NCBI RefSeq assembly: GCF_052324685.1
Contig: NC_135220.1
Coordinates: 372,001 to 436,000, forward strand
Length of the DNA stretch: 64,000 nucleotides
Origin: Brachyhypopomus gauderio
Lineage: Eukaryota; Chordata; Actinopteri; Gymnotiformes; Hypopomidae
Direction of reading: 5' to 3'
Part shown: piece after piece, positions 55,271 through 64,000 of the stretch
How positions within the stretch are numbered: the first letter of the stretch is position 1
Layout: every line of letters begins with the position of its first letter
Program-made: the position numbers and the translations under genes
Notes under the pieces: generated by a model
The model's input: the letters and a program-made list of their open reading frames with translations, nothing else
What the model was told of the DNA's origin: nothing
The model's database searches: none

Positions 55271-58200
55271 GTAAATAAACTAGATTTTTTTCGGTGTGAG
55301 AAATCGGATATGTGGTGTGAGAGCGTGTGAAGACGGTCAAAAGCGTGTGTCTCACACTCAATGCGTGAGAGTTGGCAACTCTGCTACTATAAGTACACAA
55401 TTAAAATGGTAATGTTTACGGTTTACTGATAATGTTGGTGATAGAGAAGGGGTATGTTGGTAATTTTGGTAATGGAGAAGGGGTGTAATCAGGGCTTAAT
55501 TTGAGCCGGATCAGGATCCGGGAACTCTTTCATTTTGAAGGGTGCGTTCCGGGAACTGTCTGCCTCGATCCGGTAACTTTCAAGCCTACTAATTATAAGA
55601 AGAAATGAAGAAATCTGTCTGCGTTGAACCAATTAATTGAACAAATAATTCTATAAAAGACATTTTAAACACAAGATCCACATTCCTAAATCACATATAA
55701 GAGCTTACGTCTGTGTGTAATAGTAATGTTGGTGTTTAGTGTACTCAAGCAGCCCAGCCCACTTTTGCAAATGGCGACACACCTGAGCAACTCTAGTGAT
55801 ATGGCAGTGTTGTAGAGACCAAGAGTGGCACGATGAACACTATTCTGACTAATGGCTAAGCACATTATGATGTTGCCACCACGCATCCCAGGGACACTGA
55901 TGATGGCTCACTGTCTTATCATGTGCCTTTCCCTGTGCCTTGTTTTAGTAAAGTTGTAAAGGAACTTTACAACCACTGCTGCTACATTAATATTTATTAT
56001 ATTGCTGTACCTTTGGGTAAGAGAGTAATGTAATTTAAATCATTTGTATGTCCTGTACATATTCAGAACTGACAATTAAACTATTCAAGAAAAATCTAAA
56101 AAGATTGTACTAAGACTTAAATTATTCATGTGGGATAATAAAGAAAAACATACATTTTGGTCAATAACATGTGAGTGTTTTTCTTGGCATCTGTTAAACT
56201 AATTAAAATCTGGAAGTTCTGTTTACTGGGAGCAAAAACAGTCCGAGTTTCGAACGTAACATGGGCGTGGCTTCGGACTTGAGAAGAGGGTGGAGTTGGA
56301 TGTGGGCGGGGTTGGATGTCCAAATCCGCCTTCCTGCAGGCTGCAGCGAGAGGCTTCTGGTCTTTGGGTGAGTCCTCAGGTGGCAGGTATGGATGGAATA
56401 TTTGTGCACGTGACATCACAGCTGGTGGTTTATGCGTACCTACTGCCACTCATTCACGTCTAGCAGACACTCTTATTGATAATGACCTACATATTTATCA
56501 GGTCTCTAATGACCCCACTTACTGAGTGGAGCGAGATTTATTAAAGGAAAATCCATAAGAAGCGTTGTTAACAGTCCAGGGTCATATGAAGAGACGTGAT
56601 TAACGAAATTAAACACGAAAAACACGATTGAAACTAGAACAAACCAATGCTAAGATAAACCATATTAAACAGGGATTGAACAAAACAGCTCAGCTAACAC
56701 AACCCGGGCTATGGTAACATATGAGACAGCAGAAACACACAGTGGCTTGGAAACATGGGGTTACGTACAATGACCAACACAGAACAAGGGAAGACACAGG
56801 TATAATTAATAACCAGAGGTGGAGATATAAACTATTTAGGGTATAACTATGGAAATGAAAAAAGAAAATCACATGGAAAATGAAAACAAGAGCACATGGA
56901 GAAAGTAAACAAAGACATGATTGACATATGGGGGTGGGGCCAGGTGTGACTAGGATGACAGTTCTTCTATGGATAGATTGGCTAAACCTGCGTCAATCCA
57001 GATTACAACTGTCCCCTGAGCCTATACAGGACAATGATGAAAACATATCCTGACTGTTATAACTTTATAATAGTCAGTTATCACACCTACCAGTTATGCA
57101 ACATTATGTAGTGACACTATATGGTTAATATGCATGGAGGTGGCAAAATTCTGATGGACCTATTCCCACAAAGCAAGGTTAGGTAGGTCATTTTCCCAGA
57201 AGGCAATCGTAGCCTGTGACTGCTGTGATCATTAATAAAGATTTTACCCCCAGGGTTATCGTGTATTTTTCATCCAAGGACACACTGGATGTGATTTGCT
57301 TAAATAATATTGGCTTAACAATTAGCCTTCAGGCTGTAATATAAATTATTTTAATGAGTCATTAATTATTTACTGCAATTTATCAAAAATATTCCTTGCA
57401 GTATTTCGTTATTCATCAAAACTACACATACATAGAAAATAATACAGAATATATTGAATAAAACCAAAGCAATAAAGCTTTCATTACTGATTATATCCAT
57501 GGTCTGAACATTTTAGACGTATTTCTAAACTTTAGCAGTTTTTTTGTATTAAAATAGAGTCAAGGCATAATATTCCTATTGCGCAATATCCTGAAAAGTT
57601 TAAATAAAAATGTTCACTTTTTTGTCCTGGCACACCATCTGGTTCACAAGAAGATCAGATGTTCAGACATTTTCACCGATTGGTTTCTTGTGGTTTGATT
57701 GTCTGATTGGAGAGCACAGACCACCAAAAAGAAGTGTTGCTGATTTCCAGATAGATTTAGGAGAGGAAAGAATCTTCTTCTCATTTTATATCAGGGAAAA
57801 TGGCAACAACAACAAAAGTTGCAAAGAAAAAACATCCCAAACTGTTCGCTTGACATGGACATGGAATCTTGGACATCTTGACATGAAATTAACATAAAAA
57901 GCCTGGGAAATGTATTTTTCAAACCAACTGAAAGAGAAGATACATATTATATGCAGACATTTAATAATCTTAAACCTTTACAGTCATGCAAGCTTGCAGA
58001 CAAAGCTAGCTAGCTAACTTGCAGCTAGGCAGGAATATGGATTTGCCTAATATTTCTAGTAAAGTCTGGTTAAGGTACTGTAAAGGGCATGTATTATTTC
58101 ATGTGGAAAAAAACTCCAAGGCCTTTTGTCCCAAATCAGGAGTGAGTTTACCATTAAGTCCCATTGGTTTATTTTAAACCCCTCAAAAACCTTGGAATCA

Positions 58201-58283
58201 CCAGTGAAGTATCTTTACAGAAAATGTCATAAATGTGTTAGGCTGTGAGCATTAACTTTCAACAGTCATTCCAGCTCTATTCC
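55271..58283. other. Intergenic repeats between the transposon cluster and oprl1
   Basis: No gene. 56270-56350 is an inverted duplicate of 53327-53376 (tggagttggatgtgggcggg). 56520-57020 resembles the 3' part of a fish retroelement by feel (ggtggggccaggtgtgac), but no coding confirms it. An ORF at 57610-57897 (DVQTFSPIGFLWFDCLIGEH) has no recognisable family. The region at 58000-58025 has the GCTAGCTAGC motif again. The last few hundred bases may be oprl1 3' UTR. Confidence 0.4.
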
Positions 58284-59730
58284 TCACACCTGGGGATGGC
58301 ACCAGCTTTCATACCCCCTCCACCTTCTTGCCTGAACTCTTGTCCTCTGTTCCTGTCCCCCACCTCCCCCACCTCCCCCACCTGTCCCCCACCTGTTCCT
58401 GTCCCCCACCTCCTTCCTCCCCGAGTTCCTCCTCTGCACCTCTAGCTCCAGGCCAGAGCCAGCTGGCACGCAGAACTCGTTAAAGCAGCGTTTGAAGTTT
58501 TCATCCAGGAAGGCGTAGAGGAGCGGGTTGAGACTGCTGTTGGCATAACCCAGGGCGATGCAGAAGTGCATCGCGGCCACGGCGGTCTGGCTGCCTCCTA
58601 GCTCTGTCTTCCCCAAGGCCTGGAGCAAAGCCAGAACCTGCACCGGCATCCAGCAGAGCACGAAGGCAGTAACCACAGCCAGCACCATCTGGGCAATCCT
58701 TCTCAGGTTCCTGTCCTTCTCACGGGAACCAGACAGGAGACGCACGCTACGAAGGCGACGGAGCATCAGACCGTAACACACGCTAATAACGGCAACAGGG
58801 ATCAGAAAGGAGAAGAGGAACACGCAGGTTCCAAACACAGGCTCAGAGGAGCTTAGAGGCTCGGGTAGGACCACCATGCACTCGCTACCTGCAGAGAGAG
58901 GAAAGAGACAGAGGGGCTTTGAGTGGTAATGACCAAATGATGCTTATAATAATTCAAAGCATCACATGAGCGTTTAACAGGATATGGTTTATTAAAATCT
59001 TAATAATACATCGAGGCAGAGTGGCTATAACCTCAAATGCTCTTTCTAACATTTATGATAAGTTAATGTTAATACTGTTTTGTGAAACGAGACATCAGGA
59101 TAATGGAATGGGAAGGAAGCTCAGTGATGAATTTCTTATGTTTCTGTAGGTACAGTATCTACACAAATAGAAAATTAACTCAAAAACTAAGAAACATAAG
59201 AAAAAAAGTTCAAATTAATTATACTGATGTGAAAAGGCAGACAAACACACAAAAAACATGAACATGTTTTACCATTCTGGGAGATTCATGAGATGAAGTG
59301 ACAGAATGATGCTTGGTGTGGTGAGGTGAGTTTGGCCGAACGGGGACGGCCGCTCAGTGCAAGGTGACAGCTACCATTAGACTCCACTTCCACTTGCCCC
59401 ATGATCATAACAGGCACTCCAATGGCAGAGGCCAGCGCCCACACTGCAACGTTGACTAGTTTGGCCCTTCGGGGCGTGCGCACGGCCAGCGAGCGGACCG
59501 GGTGGCACACGGCGATGTAGCGGTCCACGCTCATGACGGTCAGGGTGAAGACGCTGGTGAACATGTTGTAATAGTCGATGGCCACCACAGCCTTGCACAG
59601 AGCCACGCCAAAAGGCCAGAGGTTCAGGAGAACGTCTGTGCCCTGGAAAGGCAAGGTGGCTAGCACCAGCGCATCGGCCAGTGCCAGGTTGAAGATGTAG
59701 ATGTTGGTGGCGGTCTTCATCTTTGTGTAT
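58284..59730 (-). CDS. oprl1: OPRL1 nociceptin/orphanin FQ receptor, partial (exons 2-3 of the conserved coding set)
   Basis: Class A G-protein-coupled receptor for nociceptin, Gi/o-coupled, in the plasma membrane of neurons. Two coding exons are seen: 59730-59375 (356 nt, starting [19 protein letters not shown]) and 58888-58284 (605 nt, ending at TGA). Their GT-AG borders and phase agree (N-G-S across the junction). Visible landmarks are LALADAL (TM2 Asp), the TM3 LCK Cys and IDYYN Asp, DRY, the second-loop Cys (SECMVV), CWMP in TM6, NPLLY in TM7 and [12 protein letters not shown]. Within the opioid family, FQGTDVLL and the TM6 sequence PVQVLAL (Gln where mu/delta/kappa have His) identify the nociceptin receptor. 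The C-tail is odd: a run of nine Gly and Arg-rich sequence. Exon 1 (N-terminus and TM1) is not in the window. Confidence 0.93.
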
Positions 59731-62700
59731 CTGTACAGGTAAAAACACCACAAGCTTCAAAGTTTTGTGATATGTTAAATTATAGTCATATTTCAAATTT
59801 TGAGTCTACGTCTAAAATGTTGGGGAGTGATGTTATATAAGAACTAAGTTACGCTTGCTTAAGAAGTACATACGTGAAGAATATTGGTTGCATCACAGTA
59901 GAGGAAGAGCATTAATGAAGATAAACTATCTTAGCTAATTCAGCTTTCTCTTTGCAGCACCTAGTGGAGTCTATGCATGTGGTCCAACATGCTACTGGAC
60001 GAGTGTCTCTAATAATGTGGCTATTAACATACATCACATCTCCAGTCCATTTCAACCAGTGCAAAGTGTGTGCATATGTGTGTGTGTGTGTGTGTTTTTG
60101 TGGCAACTGTGCTGACAACTGCCCGTCCTCTCTGGTTTGATGCTGATTCGGTCCAGAGGGAGAGTTTCTAACCATTTGCCCTCTGAACCAGTCTTACCAT
60201 TGTGCAGCAACCAGGACACATCACTGGAACCTACAGCTGTGCCACTGCTGAAGAGATACAACACCTAATGGCATGAATGGCACATCATACCTCACTCCCA
60301 TGGCACTCCAGTGAGAGTGTTAAATATTTAGACTCTCACTGATTACCACTATTCATCGGTTCCCACTTATTGGACCGAATACTTTTGCCTAATCATTATA
60401 CTCCCTAACTCCTCAAACTGTCGTTGAATGCTTCTTTTGTCATTTCTTAACTCACTATTCTTAAAACGTCGTCTATGTTATTATTAGTTATTAGTCTTTC
60501 TGTAAGTCTTCAGCAGGTTTTCATTATCACCGACAACTTTGGGGTGTGCTCATTAGCAGCCTGGACCCAAATTCTCCATGAAGCTGTTTTGCTACAAACC
60601 CTTTTTGAAGGTGGTTCATGTGTTTAATTCCTGTTTTTATTCCTTTTCGTTATGCTGGATAAGTCTTGCCCTGCTGTGCCTTCAGTTCAGACCAATTTAC
60701 AGTAAGTCATTATAAATTTGCATTTATCATCGTATGACACTCCCCATGGCATTGGTTCTTCAAAGTCATTGTAATGTACTTTATATTTAAGTTATACTGA
60801 ATGTGACTTTAGTTCTGGACTTTAGTTAACTGTGGACAAACACATATATTTATGCTCTATATACACTTACTTTACAAACACGTGAATGCAATACAACTTT
60901 TTTTATTTTCAAGACTGTTGCAGGAAAAGACTGTTTAAAAAATCCAATTACAAATTCTGATGAAACTGAGACACACAGCACAGCACTGTTCGACTGACTG
61001 AAAGGAATCTGAAACTCCATCTCTCCACTGTAGAGACACTAGAGCATCGCTAATAGGCAACAACGGAATATCAGCGCAAGTCGCCTGGTAACCAGCCTAG
61101 CAACACGAGTTTTAAAATAGGCCTTTGCAATATTGCCCCCGTTGAAGCTCTCAGCGAGGGCCATGTATAAGGCCCACGTTTAAATGTGCTCACTGGGCCT
61201 CATGCAAGATCATTTTCATATTCTTATATTACATTTCTCATACTCTCATTCTTTTAATCATAGTCAATCTGTATGACTACACCATGTACAGATGGGACAG
61301 AAGTACACAAGTCACTGTAGTAGTGCAAATACTACATTAAAAATATTGTGGTACATGTTTTTTTTTCACTCAAGTAATAGTATAGAAATACATATTAATA
61401 GATATACTTATATTAAAAAGTTCTTCTTTAAAAAATTATTTCGAAATACTGTGTTGAAACTTGACTACAGTAAAAACTTAAATTATGTATGTGGATGTAC
61501 AGAATTAGAACATTACATAAATAAAAAAACTGTCACAAAGGCAAGTCTTCCCAAATATACATTGTTTATTTAGAATGAGGGTTAACTGCGCAAGCAGTGC
61601 TGTAGCAAACTTGAAACGAGTAACAACTGACATGAATAGGACTCACAACGACGAGCAAGGGACAAGACCACCATGAGATGGGTGAACACATACAAACAAC
61701 CACACCCACAAGAAGTACATATATAGACACGGACTACGTATACACACTCCCGAAGGGAGGAGTCCGGGGCTGTAACATGACAAACACATTACATTCATTT
61801 TTAAAGTTTACTATTTTCAAATCCAGTTATGAAAAACCAAATAACCAAAACATGTTAAAAAAAAGCTTTATCAACGCTGTTAAATAGCTTATAAGTTATA
61901 ACAAATTTTACAAGATAACGAATCACCAAAACATGCAAAGCATGAAATGGATTTGCCAGACAAACTCTGCATCCTGTGACAGTATTATTTGCCTCTAGCT
62001 CTATGTGCTGTGTTCATACAGTGGGCCACTCATCTGGGTGTCATCCCTCACATAATACAATGGCCAAGATAGTAACGTGCACAGTTTCAAAAAGTATAGC
62101 ATCATGCTACCATCATTATAGACAGAATTAAGTATAACCAACACTAAGAATGGTCAATAAGGCCATATTCATTTAAAAATGTGTCTTAGTAGAGGGTGTT
62201 TATATTTTTAAATGACCTCAAGGTTCCAGTCAGATTCAAAATTGCTTTCAGTTTTGAGTGGAGAGCAAGATCACTGTGCCACAAAACTATGCAGATTAAG
62301 CATGAAATTGTTTCAAATAGCTCAAGATGTGGATTTAAAAACATAACAATCAATGTTTATTTTCTGTGGCCAATACTGCCCATCCCAGCAGATGCCAATC
62401 TTCATGCAATACCTTCTATATTTAATAGCGGTAACAAGACTTGAGTACCTCCATTCTAGTCTAACAGGAGCTCTAGATGGTGCGTTTGTGAGAACTGTAA
62501 GGTAGTATCTCATATACCATCATCATCTTTTTTCCCCACTTTTCAAGGTGATGGCACCGGTGGTAACAAGCTTAAAACATCCGCCCAAACATGTATTTTC
62601 CCTACAACAGATTCCAGCTCCTCTTATGGGACACCCAGACCAGCTGTGAGGTATAATACCTCCAGCAGGTCCCCTCTGGGCCTCCTCCTAGTGATATTGT

Positions 62701-64000
62701 GATGTTACGTGAGAATGGGGATGTTGAATATCTGGTACACAGAGGTTCAGTCTAGGACTAAACTCCTGACTGACCACCACCATAGACAAATTAGGAGACC
62801 GCTTCATTGCTTTCACTGACATGATCCGTGATGCTAATCTCATGCTCCCACTTTTCCAAGATATTCTTAAACTCCTCTACAAAGTACATAGCAGGGTCTC
62901 AGACTTGGGTAGGCTGGTTTTCATCCTAGCTGCTTCACATTCAGTGCTTAAGCGCATGTCAAAAGCCCCACAGCAGCTGCTAAGAGGACAGGACACCACT
63001 CCATTTCCTAACGTGTCTGTGAAACCCACAAACAGGACTGGAGACGTTGTATTGTATTTATATATAGACTGGACCGCCAGATGCGGTGACCCATATAGTC
63101 CTACATCACCCAAGCAGTAGATGATGGCATACTTTTATGATCGCTTACTAAGCTGGGCTAGAGAATAGAGCTGGTCAACTGGTCCATGACTTGGACAGAA
63201 ACTTCGTCAGGCGGATTCTCCCCCCCAGTACAGGGTGGTGGAGGAGTGTGAGTCTCCTATAACTGGATCACTCACACTGTTCTCCTTTTTAAACGTAGGA
63301 ACCACCACTCTAGTTCGCCAGTCCGAGAGCACCGTATCTGATTTCCATTCATCACTGAAGAGGCATGTGAACTGCACAGCCCCCAACATCTCTGCTATAC
63401 ACTCTCCTCCCCCCCTGCTGCCCTGCCACCACACAGTGTTTTAACCAAGTGGTTTCACCCACAGAAATGAAATTTGTTTCACAGCTGTCTTCTGCACTGC
63501 CTCCTGATATCAGGGCCTGTCAAACAACTGATCTGTTGCTGCTTGTTCTGTTGGCTTCATTTATGGTCTGAGCAATCGTAGAAATCCACAAGAAATGGTT
63601 TGATTCTCATCTATTCAAACGAGTACTTCTTGCTGAGTAATAGTAATTGATTGATGAAAATTGCTTTTGACACAGTTTAGGTGTGATGGGAAATTAGTAC
63701 ATTAAATGAAGTGTCATACGCTTATTCATTTTAATGTTCACACAAGTTTGAGGCTAATGAAATAGACCCAATCACTTTGTACTTCCTTTCAGGAATAACT
63801 ACATAAATTGTAAAACTGATGAATGTGGCAGGTGCTCTTAAAAAGCTCTTCAATCAAAACTTAAGAATGAATCTTCTCTTGTTTTTTTGCAGGAGGTCCG
63901 TGTTCTGCATTTTACGTTTTACCCATCAGAGCACAATGCAACAGCACAGTCTGGGAACTGCAGCATGGTTTTCTGGATGGTAATTATGAAGCAATTATAA
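59731..64000. other. oprl1 intron 1 / upstream flank, no exon 1 found
   Basis: No minus-strand frame resembling opioid-receptor TM1 (VGNxLVMYVI-type) is seen up to the end of the window, so exon 1 probably lies beyond. Contents are a (TG)n tract at 60077-60095, AT-rich unique sequence, and a LINE fragment near 63.3 kb. A stretch at 61580-61780 ends in 'acgtatacacactcccgaag' with 'ggaggagtccgggg' and may be a retroelement end. There is a possible plus-strand exon at the right edge (see findings). Confidence 0.5.
63207..63440 (-). mobile_element. LINE reverse transcriptase fragment
   Basis: The minus-strand frame 63434-63207 contains DWRTRVVVPTFKKENSVSDP, the 'W..g.vvP.fKKG' block at the start of the reverse transcriptase domain in fish LINEs. 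It is followed by DSHSSTTLYWGGESA, a shifted version of the region after that block. Frame decay is evident; adjoining sequence from about 62560 may be the same element. Confidence 0.65.

Noticed and set aside
57610..57897. 95-codon ORF (MFTFLSWHTIW...)
   Set aside because: No recognisable family, no splice context, in AT-rich repeat-flanked DNA; a chance ORF is the simplest reading.
58558..58776. 72-codon ORF antisense to oprl1
   Set aside because: Shadow of conserved GPCR coding sequence.
62821..63120. 99-codon ORF on the plus strand
   Set aside because: Lies next to a minus-strand LINE fragment, with no recognisable domain; probably chance or antisense of a decayed LINE.

Overview
The window is vertebrate nuclear DNA. 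Genes are split by GT-AG introns, there are long (CA)n/(TG)n tracts, and the mobile elements (Tc1/mariner, hAT, Harbinger-like, LINEs, tRNA-SINEs, an endogenous retrovirus) match families I know from ray-finned fish. I conclude a teleost; the species cannot be read from the sequence. No bacterial, plasmid or CRISPR features are present.

Genes. Four protein-coding genes were reconstructed exon by exon. adrm1 (+, 1516-5446; proteasome ubiquitin receptor Rpn13) has 9 coding exons that sum to 410 codons plus stop. cables2 (-, 7439-15668; cyclin-box adaptor of Cdk/Abl kinases) has 9 coding exons, 502 codons, and starts in a CpG-rich promoter. xkr7 (-, 19024-29682; XK-family membrane protein) has 3 coding exons, 565 codons. 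oprl1 (-, 58284-59730; nociceptin receptor) is partial: TM2 to the C-terminus is present, and exon 1 is not seen and probably lies beyond base 64000. adrm1, cables2 and oprl1 are all on human chromosome 20q13.33, and xkr7 is also on human chromosome 20, so the window is a rearranged piece of that ancestral linkage group. The four genes do not form a functional unit.

Repeats. Introns of adrm1 and cables2 hold decayed Tc1-like elements. From 31.5 to 57 kb the window is almost entirely a nest of transposons. (a) A hAT element (31575-32769, 8-bp target duplication) was itself hit by a smaller hAT element (31912-32261, its own 8-bp duplication). (b) A 286-bp palindromic element lies at 33931-34216. 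(c) A 14.6-kb element (34242-48824) has 141-bp terminal inverted repeats, TAT/ATA ends and a 6-bp target duplication. It carries a broken, intron-containing integrase-type (DDE) transposase and a separate piggyBac-like transposase fragment. Inside it sit a LINE split by a decayed endogenous retrovirus with a 3' LTR, and a second LINE with an 8-bp duplication. (d) A solo LTR (48872-49165, 5-bp duplication), two tRNA-derived SINEs, another Tc1 remnant, and a cluster of Harbinger-like inverted-repeat elements (53380-54957) follow.

The most unusual object is the 14.6-kb inverted-repeat element. Its ends are exactly definable and its inverted repeat is built from alternating short palindromes. It also brings two unrelated transposase types within one pair of ends. 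The next candidate is an unassigned terminal-exon-like ORF at about 52.4-52.6 kb. No undescribed host pathway could be demonstrated.
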